From Echinarachnius parma (lineage: Eukaryota; Echinodermata; Echinoidea; Clypeasteroida; Echinarachniidae): DNA of 64,000 bases. Below the pieces are notes generated by a model, which was given only the letters and a program-made list of their open reading frames with translations, was not told where the DNA came from and did no database searches. This document shows, piece after piece, positions 27,479 through 39,974 of the stretch; within the stretch, counting starts at the first letter, position 1, and every line of letters starts with the position of its first letter. Location of the stretch: the NCBI GenBank assembly GCA_037951105.1, contig JBAMJV010008303.1, forward strand, positions 1-64,000, in the 5' to 3' direction. The position numbers and the translations under genes were made by a program.

Positions 27479-29395
27479 TTGTCAAATTTTTGTCAAAATT
27501 GATTTATGTATCGGCACTGACACCAGTACCGAATTGGGTATTTCAAGATTTTGATAAATTGGTTTAAAGATTAAAGGGGGAGTACAGTTTTGGTAAGGCT
27601 GAACTTTAGTAACCAAACCTGGACAGTAACATTATAAACTAATAGTTATAACTCTACCATGCTCGAAAGGTATACAAAATTACAAACGACTAAGTATAAA
27701 GCCTGTTATCATTCAAAAGGAGCCATTAAAACACAAGGGCGCTTTCTAAAAAGGCATTGGTTTCAACCATTTTTCATACAAAATGATGCATGCGATGTTT
27801 TATTGAAATAATGATTAAATAGAGAGATCATCAACAACTACTTAAAAAACGCTTTTGACAGTTTTTGAAAAAGTGCAAGCATTTAAAAAAAAATTGAAAA
27901 AATCATCTAATTATTTGGGCCCCAAATAATTATAAGATCAGATATATTAATTGATATTTCAGCCGTTTCTGGGTCGATTTTGACCAAATAAAGTTTATTC
28001 TGTTCTCTCAAATTCGACACTCAGTTTTTCATTACCTCACAAAAAATGTGATGTGCAGCGCCCTCTCTACCAAAACTTAACTACCCCTTTAAGCGAAATG
28101 TAATGTTCTTGGATTATTGTAGAGGTGGACTAAGTAAGATTAACTGACTTTCATTTATTTATTTTAGGGCAGAGGATTATGTGGGTAAAGAGACTTTTAA
28201 CGGGGGATGCAAATATGGGATGGAAACAGTATTTTAACTATTTAACTAAAGATGTTGGAGGAACTTTGATTTTATAATAATGCAACCATATATATCTGAA
28301 TTAGTATTACCAGCATTTTATAGAGACATGTTGGACGTTTGGATGGCCACAAAAATATTTTTGTTAAAAGAAAATACTTCTAAAAGGAATGAGATTATTT
28401 ATAATAATATATTTGTTTTTATCGATGGTCATGTTCCTTTCGATGAACAATTATTTTAAAAAAAATATTTATAAGTTGCATCATATTGTTGATGGGGAAG
28501 GCAATATAAAATCAAATGAGGAATTTCAAAGAAAAGGTTTAAATAGTTTAGAAATTATTAAAAATACAACGTATTTTTCTTGGCATCCCCCCTTCATGGA
28601 AACAATTTAAAAATAAAAATACTCACTCAAATATAGATAGGGAATTAGATATGGATTTTATTATTTTTGAAAAGGTATATAATATGTTAGATCAAATAAC
28701 CTCAAAAATTATATACGCTTTTTTTATTAAATAAGAGAGTAGAAAAATCATATGCAGAACGAAATTTAGAACAGACTTATAATATTCATGGAAAAGATAT
28801 ACAATTAATATTGTTAAGACTTAGAAAATGCACATTGAATAGTAAGCTTAGAGAATTTCAATTTAAAATGCTTTATAATATTATATATACTAAATTATAT
28901 TTATATACATTTAAAATGGTTAATAGTAATTTATGTTCTTTTTGTGGTAAATATGAAGAAACTTACGAGCACTTATTTTGTCTTTGTGAGAAAGTAAAAC
29001 CTTTTTGGGAAGAGTGTGGGAATGTACATGTATTTAATTTAGTAGAGATTACAAATATAAATTGGAAAGGTATCCATGTAGGGATTAGGGATAGTTGAGT
29101 TAAACATAGGGAAGGAGCAGTTATTAAATCATATAATAATTTTGATAACATATATGATATTTATAGATAGTAAAAAGTAGAAATAAACCACCAACTCCTT
29201 TGGAGATTAAGAAAAGATTATTAGAAAATAGAAAGGAGGAGAAGAAATTAGCTGGGGACTGAGGTACACTAACATATCATTTTAGAAAGTGGGACAATTT
29301 AGAATAGCTTCGTGCAGAATAAATTAGGGAAGGCGAAAAGAAGCAATAAATGAACATGGCTGATATAATGGTCGAGATTCTCACAAGATGTAGGC
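27479..29395 (+). mobile_element. 5'-truncated LINE ORF2 remnant (A, U1)
   Basis: Decayed C-terminal part of a non-LTR retrotransposon reverse transcriptase. Visible pieces are SKLIYVSALTPVPNWVFQDF, LDYCRGGL after the MITE, MLDVWMATKIFLLKEN, and a zinc-finger-like CSFCGKYEETYEHLFCLC followed by FWEECGN, typical of the RT C-terminal zinc-binding region. Several frameshifts and stops; a basic tail (LEIKKRLLENRKEEKKLAGD) and a TG-rich 3' end follow. It is dead and is interrupted by MITE family 2. Closest to L1/Tx1-like elements by motif, not verified. Confidence 0.8.
27575..28088 (+). mobile_element. TTAA MITE family 2 inside LINE (A, U1)
   Basis: 514 bp between TTAA 27571-27574 and 28089-28092. 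Removing it rejoins LINE codons around RLK|RNVMFLDYCRGGL with about a one-base ambiguity, confirming insertion into a pre-existing LINE. It lacks about 20 bp (CATTAAAATTG region) present in the B copies. Confidence 0.85.
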
Positions 29396-29472
29396 ATGTT
29401 TTCAGTGGATGTGTGTGTGGGTGTCTGTGCACGTGTGTGTATGTGTGTATGTAAGTGCTTGTATGGGTGTTT

Positions 29473-29735
29473 TGTTGGTTGTTGTTGTGTTTGTTTTTTT
29501 TTTTGGGGGGGGGGGGAGAATGGTAAAAACCTATTTTCCCCTTTTTATGTTCATGCTTTCTTCATGCATGCATGTTTCATGCTTTATTTGAGGTAAATAG
29601 TAAAAGTTCATTTGTATTATTTAGATGTGAATGTAAAATCATATTCTATATAATTATGTTAACATGCAGATTATTTTATGTACTGATTTTGTTATTGTTT
29701 GTTATTGTTATTTTGTTATTGTTTGTGAAAGCAAT
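29473..29735. other. Junction between block A and 2500-bp element
   Basis: Contains a T/G homopolymer junction (about 29490-29517) and (TTATTG)n-like sequence. No gene. In U2 the G run is longer (48642-48659). Confidence 0.6.
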
Positions 29736-32235
29736 GGGCAATTCCACGCCAAAGTGGACATTTGACCAAAAATTTTACAAGCATTTTTATGATACAAATT
29801 TGGTATCAAATCAAAGCTTAAGTTCTATATTTTTGGAATTCAATGAGAACATTTTGGTTTTACATAATTTTAGTTGTTTTTTTATAATAACTTTATAACC
29901 ATAATTGAACCCCACAAATTTGACATTTTTGTGAAAAATTGTTTTGATCCTGTGTTTGTTTTATATTTCCCCAGTTAAGCGTAAAAATCATTATTCTGAC
30001 TCCTGAGATATGACCATTTCGTAAAATAGTAAATTTGTATGATTTATTTGATTTGTTATGCTTCAATGACTTCTTATTTTCAGCCCAAGAAAATGTCCTT
30101 CCGTTACCGAAAAATCAATATTTTTAATTTTGTGGCTCACATAGTTGTTAGAGAGCAGACCAATCTTCAGTGCAAAGCAAGTTCAAGTAGGCCTTCCCAT
30201 TGCTAACAATTATGTTACTCAGTGTTTATTCGTTAATTAATAAATAACAAAAGAAAATGTCCTTCCGTTACCATACACATGGTAACAGATGGACAAGGTA
30301 CCTCATATTACATATTATGACAACATTTATGTTCAAAAATTGGTCTCTCATATATGAAAACCCAAATAATGAGACAATTACCTACAATGGCCAGCTATCA
30401 GTGGCGTAGCGTGGTCAGACTAGTAATTTTCTGTGTTTCAACCAATCAGATTTGTGCATTTAGAACATTTTTATCTGGCTTACAATTGATTTTATCACTT
30501 TCTGCAACAGGGCCCTTGTACCATGATGCCATTTGTCTGGATTTCTATTGTATGGGGATTATTAGGTCTATTTAACTGTGGTGAGCCAGGGTGTGAATAG
30601 GCTCTGATCATGACTTTGAATAGTTTTTTTTTTTATACAATACACCCCTATAGAATTCTTGAACATGGGTGTAGGTCTAAAATAATTACATTTTACATGA
30701 AATTTGCAAACTAAAAACAAGGCTGTAGAAAAAACAAGAAATAATATATCTCCAATTCTTTCATATGTTGTAGAAATTATATCAAGCCAAGATTTAAGCC
30801 AAAACAATTCTCAAAATTAATTGATCCACGAGGTAAAACGGAAGGTCAAAATCTAAGGTCAAAGGTTATCGTATCCAATCTCGCTCATCCATGAACACAA
30901 ATGGCATAAATGGATTGCACATAACATCCCCAGTCCAATGACACCATTACAAAATAAATTGACCCAATGGTTAATGGACAATGGCCATTTGAAAAATGGT
31001 GCCCACGCCCATTTCTTACAAAACTCCCCCATAATAATCGACCATAGCGCCAAAACCATTGAGCGGATTGGGCTAAAACTTAAATATTTGCGCTTTTAAA
31101 GGTTGAAATATCATACATACCAAATATTAGCAAATTTGAAGGGGGCTGCGATGAAAATTTTCACTTTTTTTGAAGGTGATTTGACATGGAATGACCCTAC
31201 TGTGTCATATCATACATTATAGTCCATTATGTCCTTCCGTTACCGAACATTGGTCCGCTTTGTGTGAAATAACTCAAATATCTGCGGACAAATTTTAATC
31301 AAAGGACAAGTAAATTCTTCTTAACACTTCAGAGAATGAAATGTGTACCCTTAAAATATTTTGTATTATTTAATATCACAGAGTTTTAGTTAAAACTGAT
31401 TTGATAACAAAACCTTGTCCATTTTGGTGTCCTTCCGTTACCGACCTCATTTGTATGCATATTCAATAATGTGCGGAGATAAAAATATTTAAAAAATATG
31501 GGACCTTAAAACTGTATGTTTTGGAAGTATTGTTATCAAAATAGACTGTTCTAACAACACAAGTATTTAAAAATGTCTTTCTTAAAGTTGACAATTTGTG
31601 TCTGAGTGTCCTTCCGTTACCATGGATTGACCATGAATAAGAGCCATTGGAGCATGAACTATAGTAAGAAAAAAATAGAAATGTAAATGCTTGTGATGTA
31701 CATATGTTATCTATGATACAAACTCATTTTAGATTACAAAAGAGATGTTTCCTTCTCATAAATGGTCTTTAAATTTAAAAATTAATTTTTATTGTACAAT
31801 TCGCATAGACTTTTCAGAGGTCCTTCCGTTACCGTCCTTCCGTTACCGAACACTGAAGTAATTAATTTCTCATAATTAATATACCAATGTAGATATTTTT
31901 CTTAAAAGGTGGTGTTATACTCTGTGAACATAAGGAAATGGACTAGTAGCCAACTTAACATGATACACCTCGTAACTTCACAGAGATTGGGTCATAACTA
32001 AAAAACTTGAAAATCCATGTCCATTTTGGCGTCCTTCCGTTACCGGCCTCATTAGTGTCCATATCTAATTTACATAATGCGGTCAAAATTTTAGAAATAG
32101 TGGAAATCAAAGGTGTCCCAACAAGGATCAAAGACATGCCATTTAGAATAAAAAATCAAAAGCAGGATCCTGGAATTATTTGATTTAAGTTCCAAAATTG
32201 TGTCTGAATGTCCTTCCGTTACCGTGGAATTGCCC
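29736..32235. mobile_element. 2500-bp TIR element with conserved 15-mer array (U1)
   Basis: Inverted termini GGGCAATTCCACG, with CAAT duplicated directly outside (29732-29735, 32236-32239). It holds GTCCTTCCGTTACC at 30095, 30259, 31231, 31429, 31608, 31820, 31834, 32031 and 32210. Copies from 31231 on form a diverged dimer of about 602 bp with three motifs each, at 198/179 and 197/179 bp spacing. No transposase frame is visible, so it is non-autonomous. The U2 copy (48879-51378) has the same length. Confidence 0.85.
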
Positions 32236-32698
32236 CAATGGAGAAAATAAATATCATTGAAAACAAAACAAAAGGATTCCGGGCTGTATTCGAAACCACT
32301 CGAAACCAGGCCACACTTACTTTGATTGACAGATAGAAACAAGCATTTGAATCATGCAGAGGCAAACGTAGATCTTTCTGGAGTCCTTAGGATACATTAA
32401 AAGCAGAATCAAAAGTAAAATTACCAAAACATGAAAGTAAGCCTATATAAACAGTTTCTGCTTCAGGTGAGTGTTCTAAGTGCCACCGATATTTGATTGA
32501 GCAATAACAATCATATTTACCCATTCAGGACTGGTCCCCAAATTATTTGGGCTATCTATGGACAATATAATTATGTTAGAGCAAAATAAATCAGTCATGA
32601 ACGGGTTAAATAAGATACATACAATGTGATGTTTGTGATTGAATACAGAAGTATTAAAGGTACCCAACCACGGTTTATGCGAATATAAGTGATGTTAA

Positions 32699-33912
32699 AG
32701 GGATAGTTGAGTTTTGGTATACCGTGTGTCTAAAAAAAAACTATACACTTTTGAAATGGCTGCCAAATAAAAAAAATATATATATAAATCTGGGGGGAAA
32801 GGTTTATTTGTATGGAAAGCTCATAAACTCAACGTTCATATGACACCAAAAAGTCCGAAAATAATTCATGCTTGGGTGAGCACTGCTCACTTTTGTAAAG
32901 GGTATGGAAATTAGGTTGCGCAGGAATGGGCCTTCCAATTTGTGAGAGGAAAGTCCTTTGGAGCTTACGGAATTGAGGATGATATGAACAATTTATGATC
33001 AATTGTGATGAGTTTGGGTTTGCTGAGTGAAATTTGTGGTTTATGGGATTAACATTTTATGCATGAGTGAACAGGAATTGCATTTATTATTGTAGCATTG
33101 TAACTTTCCCTGGTAGACTCAGTGGTGTGTTCATGCGAGTCAGGACGGGGTGATGGTACATGGTGCAGGGGAGGTGAAATGTAGGGTAGGACTTTGTTGG
33201 GTAGATGGGATAAGGGTCAAGAAGACATGTATGCCCCTCCCCCCCCCCCCCCCCCACCCCCCTCTCTTTCTCTCTCTCTCTTCCTGGGTGTGCTTGTGCA
33301 TATCTTGACAATTCATATTCGTTGGTCTCCACTCCAGGGAAAGTTACAATGCTACAATAAAAAAATGCAATTCCTGTTCACTCATGCATACAAGTTTGGT
33401 TTAATAAACCATAAAATTCACTCAGCAAACCCAAACTGATCGCAATTGATCATGAATTTATCATATCACCCTCAATTTTGTAAGCTCCAAAGGACTTACC
33501 TGTCACAAATTGGAAGGCTAATTCATGCGCAACCTAATTTTCACACCCTTTACAAAAGTGAGCAGTGCTCACCCAAGCATGAATGAGTGTCAAATTCAAA
33601 AGAGCATACAATTAATGTCAGAATAAACTTTATTTGATCAAAATCGGTTCAGAAATGGCTGAAATATCCATAAACATAACCATCTGTAATAAATGTGGGG
33701 CCCCACACTTATTCGATAATTTTGAACCAGCCGTTAAAAAATTCAAAAAAATGCTTCCTCTTTTCAAAAATTTACAAAAGAGGTTTTTAAATAGTTGTTG
33801 ATTATCTCTCTATCTAATCACTATTTCAACAAAACATCACATGCACAATATTTTATTTCAAATGGTTGAAACCGATGAGTGTTCAGAGAGCGCCCTCTTG
33901 AGTTTAAACGGC
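32699..33912. mobile_element. Palindromic TTAA MITE (B, U1)
   Basis: As 26323-27478, but with about 70 bp more before the C-tract, where CATGAGTGAACAGGAATTGC is answered by GCAATTCCTGTTCACTCATG after it. This makes the palindrome more complete than in block A. Confidence 0.75.
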
Positions 33913-35850
33913 TCTTTTTTGGTCAAATTTTTATCAAAATTGATTTATGTATCGGCACTGACACCAGTACCGAATTGGGTATTTCAAGATTTTGATAAAT
34001 TGGTTTTTGACTTTTTGTGGAATGGAAACGATATAAGATTAAAGGGGGAGTACAGTTTTGGTAAGGCTGAACTTTAGTAACCAAACCTGGACAGTAACAT
34101 TATAAACTAATAGTTATAACTCTACCATGCTCGAAAGGTATACAAAATTACAAACGACTAAGTATAAAGCCTGTTATCATTCAAAAGGAGCCATTAAAAC
34201 ACAAGAGGGCGCTTTCTAAAAAGGCATTGGTTTCAACCATTTTTCATACAAAATGATGCATGCGATGTTTTATTGAAATAATGATTAAATAGAGAGATCA
34301 TCAACAACTACTTAAAAAACGCTTTTGACAATTTTTGAAAAAGTGCAAGCATTTTTTAAATTTTTTGAAAAAATCATCTAATTATTTGGGCCCCAAATAA
34401 TTATAAGATCAGATATATTAATTTATATTTCAGCCGTTTCTGGGTCGACTTTGACCAAATAAAGTTTATTCTGCCATTAAAATTGCATGTTCTCTCAAAT
34501 TCGACACTCAGTTTTTCATTACCTCACAAAAAATTGTGATGTGCAGCGCCCTCTCTACCAAAACTTAACTACCCCTTTAAGCGAAATGTAATGTTCTTGG
34601 ATTATTGTAGAGGTGGACTAAGATTAACTGACTTTCATTTATTTATTTTAGTGCAGATGATTATGTGGGTAAAGAGACTTTTAACGGGGGTGCAAATATG
34701 GGATGGAAACAGTATTTTAACTATTTAACTAAAGATGTTGGAGGAACTTTGATATTTTATAATAATGCAACCATAGTATATCTGAATTAGTATTACCAGC
34801 ATTTTATAGAGACATGTTGGACGTTTGGATGGCCACAAAAACATTTTTGTTAAAAGAAAATACTTCTAAAAGGAATACGATTATTTATAATAATATATTT
34901 GTTTTTATCGATGGTCATGTTCCTTTCGATGAACAATTATTTAAAAAAAATATTTATAAGTTGTTGGGGAGGGCAATATAAAATCAAATGAGGAATTTCA
35001 AAGAAAAGGTTTAAATAGTTTAGAAATTATTAAAATACAACGTATTTTTCTTGGCATCCCCCCTTCATGGAAACAATTTTAAAATAAAAATACTCACTCA
35101 AATATAGATAGGGAATTAGATATGGATTTTATTATTTTTGAAAAGGTATATATGTTAGATCAAATAACCTCAAAAATTATATACGCTTTTTTAAATTAAA
35201 TAAGAGAGTAGAAAAATCATATGCAGAACGAAATTTAGAACAGACTTATAATATTCATGGAAAAGATATACAATTAATATTTTTAAGACTTAGAAAATGC
35301 ACATTGAATAGTAAGCTTAGAGAATTTCAATTTAAAATGCTTTATGATATTATATATACTAAATTACATTTATATACATTTCAAATGGTTAATAGTAATT
35401 TATGTTCTTTTTGTGGTAAATATGAAGAAACTTACGAGCACTTATTTTGTCTTTGTGAGAAAGCAAAACCAATTTGGGAAGAGTATGGGAATTTATTTAA
35501 TTTAGTAGAGATTACAAATATAAATTGAAAAGGTATCCAAGTAGGGATAGTTGAGTTAAACATAGGGAAGGAGCAGTTATTAAATCATATAATAATTTTG
35601 ATAACATATATGATATTTATAGATAGTAAAAATAGAAATAAACCACCAACTCCTTTGGAGATTAAGAAAAGATTATTAGAAAATAGAAAGGAGGAGAAGA
35701 AATTAGCTGGGGACCGAGGTACACTAACATATCATTTTAGAAAGTGGGACAATTTAGAATAGCTTCGTGCAGAATAAATTAGGGAAGGCGAAAAGAAGCA
35801 ATAAATGAACATGGCTGATATAATGGTCGAGATTCTCACAAGATGTAGGT
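33913..35850 (+). mobile_element. 5'-truncated LINE ORF2 remnant (B, U1)
   Basis: Best-preserved start of the LINE fragment: FLSKLIYVSALTPVPNWVFQ, then DFLWNGNDIRLK, then MITE family 2, then the distal RT region and CSFCGKYEETYEHLFCLC at about 35404-35457. Frameshifted relative to A in several places. Confidence 0.8.
34043..34576 (+). mobile_element. TTAA MITE family 2 inside LINE (B, U1)
   Basis: 534 bp between TTAA 34039-34042 and 34577-34580, the same length as the copy at 14194-14727. Termini AGGGGGAGTACAGTTTTGG and AGGGGTAGTTAAGTTTTGG (other strand). Confidence 0.85.
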
Positions 35851-37501
35851 ATGTTTTCAGTGGATGTGTGTGTGGGTGTCTGTGCACGCGTGTGTATGTG
35901 TGTATGTAAGTGCTTGTATGGGTGTTTACAGATCAACAAAAGTCAGCATGCATTTGTAATTTAGTCACCCTTTAAAGGACAGTCAAACCCATTTTAACCA
36001 CCATATGTCTATGCAGACCAACTTTTTGTGAAGAAAACATGCTATGTATCCATTGTATGGTTTTGTAGGAAGGTTTGACACCATTATTATATATACTAGT
36101 ACACATTATTGCATTCTCACTTGAAGTTTGGTTCTGCACGAGAGGTCATGAGTTCAAACCCCGGCCAGGTCATACCAAAGACCATCATAAAAATGGCACC
36201 TTTTGCCTTCTAGACAAGCGCTTGGCATCGGAGTAGGGTAATAGTAGCAATGAGCTACCTTTTGGTAAATAAAACATTCTTATTATCATTATAACATTAC
36301 CGTATGCAAATTTGTTTCACAGCTAGTTATGTTGAGCAGGAAAAGAAATATTAAAGCCTCTTTGCAATTCTAACATTCTAAAATCAGTTTTGTATTGAAT
36401 ACTCAAATTAAAATTTACGTATATATTCTTTGGTGGTTTCCAAGGGCTCTATTATGCTTTTTTTTCTCTTTTTTTTTTTTTGGGGGGGGGGGGGATAAAT
36501 GGCCCAAAGTTTATGTGAGATTCGTTTTTGTCACTACCTGTTGAATATTAGAGATATATAATCCCCATGTATTATGGAGTCCAGGGATAATGATGTGTGT
36601 ATTATAATGTATATATTGCAGAGCTATTATTTAACATGTCCCTTTAACCAATCACAGATTATTATATTTGGATATACACATCTATCCCATAGACCCTAGT
36701 TTTAGATACTTATAGTACTGTAAATCGGACTCGGTTGTCAATGGCTTGATGGTTACACAAACATTTAGTACAACAAATTCAGACATTTTTTTTTGCTCAC
36801 ATTTTATCTTTCATCGAATAAGAGAAGTGAGGAGGGCGTTAAGTCGTGTTTGGCTTTAATGATTTCTTATTTTGGGAATATTTATCAAAAATAAAAGTGA
36901 GCTAAAGTTTGGTTTATACAAGGCTTCCCAAACATGATGTTCCAAATTACACAAAGTGACTTAGTGCCCTTCTCTGTTCTCAAATGACGCAAGTCCACAA
37001 GTTTACTTTTTATACAAGCAATGAAGCACATGGAATTTCCATGCAACAATAATACAAATGTATCTGAAAAATGTATTAATTCCATGAAATGTACATGTTC
37101 TAAAAGATAACAGATTCCATTGATTATAATGACATTCCAATTGTGCCCACATTAAAGCTTCCAACATTGATTATCTACTATCATCTGCTTTATACCAATG
37201 TTGTCAAACACTTTTTATACACATTTCATATTTCTATGTTTATATCTGATACTAATGACAAAATATTATGAATCATTGTGAATATGCTATATAATATACA
37301 GTAACTACAACCAAAATTATGCCTATCCGTTTTTTATTTCTTCTGTTGATGTCTCTATTGTTCATTAAGTGAAAACAATTTAAATGTGCATACGTGTGCA
37401 AGGCGACTGGAAGGGGTAGGGATTTGTGGTGGTATTAAAACAATGTTTGTTTGCATCTTCAATTCAAGCTGGCTGTGTGTGAAAGGTGTGCTTATTTGTG
37501 A

Positions 37502-37586
37502 CTGTGTGTGTGTGTGTGTGTGTATGCGTGTGTTTGTGTGTGTGTGTGTGTGTGTGCGTGCGTGTGTGTGTGTGTGTGTGTGTGTG
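37502..37586. repeat. (TG)n microsatellite in U2
   Basis: TG repeat with GCG and TTTG interruptions that U1 lacks. Cys/Val-rich or His/Thr-rich frames through it are artefacts. Confidence 0.95.
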
Positions 37587-38302
37587 CATTTCAGTGTTTG
37601 TGAGTGAGTGTGTTTCATGGTGAATGTTTGCATATCGTGTGTATTTACTTGAGTAGGTATGATATATTTGCTTTTACGATCAGTATTGTGTGCCAGGTAT
37701 TTTGCATCAATTCAAACATCTACAAAGAAAATTATTATTCATAAGTAGGACTAATAATTAAGGTTGACATGTTGTTTATTATTAATGTGAAATGCAGTAA
37801 ATATCAGCTACGTTTATTGACATACAAAGATTTCAACTAAACTCATTAAAATCATATAATTATGTCTCCTGCTTCAGACGTGCTAAGTGTGACAATACAA
37901 GTATATAATAATAAAGACAGCAAGGTGGTTTTTATAAAGGGAACCTCAATAGTGAGTCAATCATTACAAATGTTACGGTGCCAACTCCAATTTTACATAC
38001 AATTATATAAAATTATGTCTCGAATTATTATCAGTCTTAGATGTAAACACACGTTGTGTCAGTTTATGGATTAAATTCAACACATTGTTGGTAATTTCGT
38101 CCATTAATAATTTTCCGATGAACTGGTAAAAACGACGCCAAATACGCTATTGACAGCTTACACTGTTATCTAATCCACTCTCTGAAATCGGACAAATGTT
38201 TATATGAATAATATTCTTTCTAGCTAATATTTTATAATGTAATAAACATCTTGCAACGCTAATCGCTACATAACATTCAGCATCAATATACTTATGTTTT
38301 AA

Positions 38303-38636
38303 GTGATCCATTCGCCTCATCAGATGTTTTCCAAACGAGATATCTGAGACAATATTGTTGTAAGATTCTTCTGTATGATGTGAGATAGTTAACATTTTGT
38401 AAAAGGACACTGTTTACCCATCGATCATGCACTTCACATCGAGTTTGTCTACAATCGAAAAGCGTTTCTGGAACGATTTCTGGAACGATTTTCATTCAAT
38501 CACAATATGGACACATTTGACATAATTACTAGTACCATGTTATTCTTCTGTTACCGTATACAGCTAAACAGCAAGACAAAAGAAATGTAACAGCTCAAAG
38601 AGATTTTGGTTGAATTTGACAAAGTTGGTGGATCAC
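38303..38636. mobile_element. TTAA MITE family 3 in U2
   Basis: GTGATCCAT...ATGGATCAC-type element; its right end reads GTGGATCAC here. Its left TTAA (38299-38302) is the empty site for the U1-specific 678-bp insertion. Confidence 0.7.
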
Positions 38637-38747
38637 TTAAACTCGAATGTAATACCAGTACAGCTCAAACTCCAAATTAGATGTCACAATGTATATTCTG
38701 ATAAATATGATCACTATGCATAATTAAAAGAAAATGTGTATGAAATA

Positions 38748-39341
38748 AACCGAACACAAAAAGTAACTTCACCCCTAAGCAATTGCCCATAATTTCATAA
38801 CCAAGAATCGTTTCAAGATTTCGTCTTGCCAATATATCCATATGGTAGTTAGGAAAACAATGTGTAAAAATAAGAGGTAACCATTAATCCATGGTTGAGT
38901 GACACACATTACAGAAAAAATAGTCATATTTCAAAATTTGCAGAAGTATTATCATCATTACAAATTATTGAGAGTTGGAAATTAAACAATGCACTGTTTT
39001 ACAATTGCAATTAATGCATTTTACCACATGTGCCATCAACAAATAAAAATGAATGGAATATCAAACAGCATTGTTTCATAAACCATGGTCAATGTATTCC
39101 GCCACATGTGCGGATTCACAACAATGTACAGGCACGCGCAATACCTTGTGACTTTTGAATTGGGCCATTTTGTCTTTAATCTGTGCTCATTCAGCCATAA
39201 AGTAATGAATATCTCTGATTTTCGCACATATCGAACATGACAACTGTGCCAATATTGTGGTAAGATGACATCTTGAAACAATAATCGGTTATGAAATTAT
39301 GGGCAATTGCTTAGGGGTGAAGTTACTTTTTGTGTTCGGTT
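38748..39341. mobile_element. TA-flanked MITE with long inverted repeats in U2
   Basis: Same 594-bp length and termini as 19722-20315, lying about 0.6 kb downstream of the TLR stop codon. Confidence 0.85.
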
Positions 39342-39974
39342 TATATATCTCGCGTACATAGTGCTGCTGCGTATATTGATGATATTCGATCACAACGATT
39401 CTTACATTTACATATCGTTCTGAACCTTGTTGCTAGTACATATAAACCACGTACAATTTCTAGTAAAACGAGAAGTAATTGAAATATATATACAATCGCC
39501 TGCATAAGCATGATAAAACGATGAATAATATTATATTGAAGATAAATGAAAGTTAATTTTGTCAATATCAATTCCATATTTGCAATTATTATTATCATGT
39601 ATATGTTCACACCCTTTGAAATTACAGGCTTGACTAATGATAGGGCTCGTTAATACATTTCGACATACTGACCCCAATGTCCCCATTATCATTAATTACT
39701 GGCTATGTAAAGTAAGTACTAAGTAGTAAATAAATTGTGTAGTGTTTATGCAGTGAACGTTATGTACAACTTTGTATTAAATGAAGTATTCGAATATTTC
39801 TTCAGATTCTCGCCGCTTAGAAAATTGATTGCATCGTGGTTTGGTAAGTCTACTCAAGTGGTATAAAAATTATAAGATGTTTAATAGACAGTAAATAAAT
39901 GACTAATTACGTATTTATGTCGATCATAACAGTTTGGCCGTACGATCGATAATCAACAACGATGTACTTCAAAA

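Larger units (their letters stand above)
25917..29472. repeat. Block A of U1 (MITE plus LINE composite)
   Basis: A 3.56-kb composite that recurs as block B (32297-35927) and in U2 as A (about 45057-48612) and B (about 51437-59846, including the foldback insertion). A has a small deletion in the LINE just before the MITE (near 27565) that B lacks, and the same difference is kept in U2, so the A/B duplication preceded the unit duplication. Confidence 0.85.
32297..35927. repeat. Block B of U1
   Basis: Second copy of the MITE-LINE composite. It keeps the LINE codons for LVFDFLWNGNDIRLK that A has lost, and a longer MITE family 2. It ends at a TG-rich LINE tail and joins the U2 start through about 43 bp of unique sequence. 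Confidence 0.85.
16348..35970. repeat. Tandem TLR unit U1 (19,623 bp)
   Basis: Starts at TTTAAAGGACAGTCAAACCC, which recurs at 35971 and 59890. The order is SINE remnant, T/G tract, (TG)n, MITEs, TLR (minus), block A, 2500-bp element, block B. U1 and U2 agree at almost every base apart from mobile insertions and repeat-number changes. U1 alone carries a 678-bp TTAA element (18638-19315). Confidence 0.92.

Noticed and set aside
30095-32224. CRISPR-like array from the repeated GTCCTTCCGTTACC motif
   Set aside because: Motif is 14-15 bp, spacing is about 180-200 bp and irregular, one pair is adjacent, and the context is a eukaryotic TIR element.
33841-34077. Intact small gene encoding a protein with LIYVSALTPVPNWVF
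   Set aside because: It is a 5'-truncated LINE reverse transcriptase fragment running into a MITE, present in four copies.
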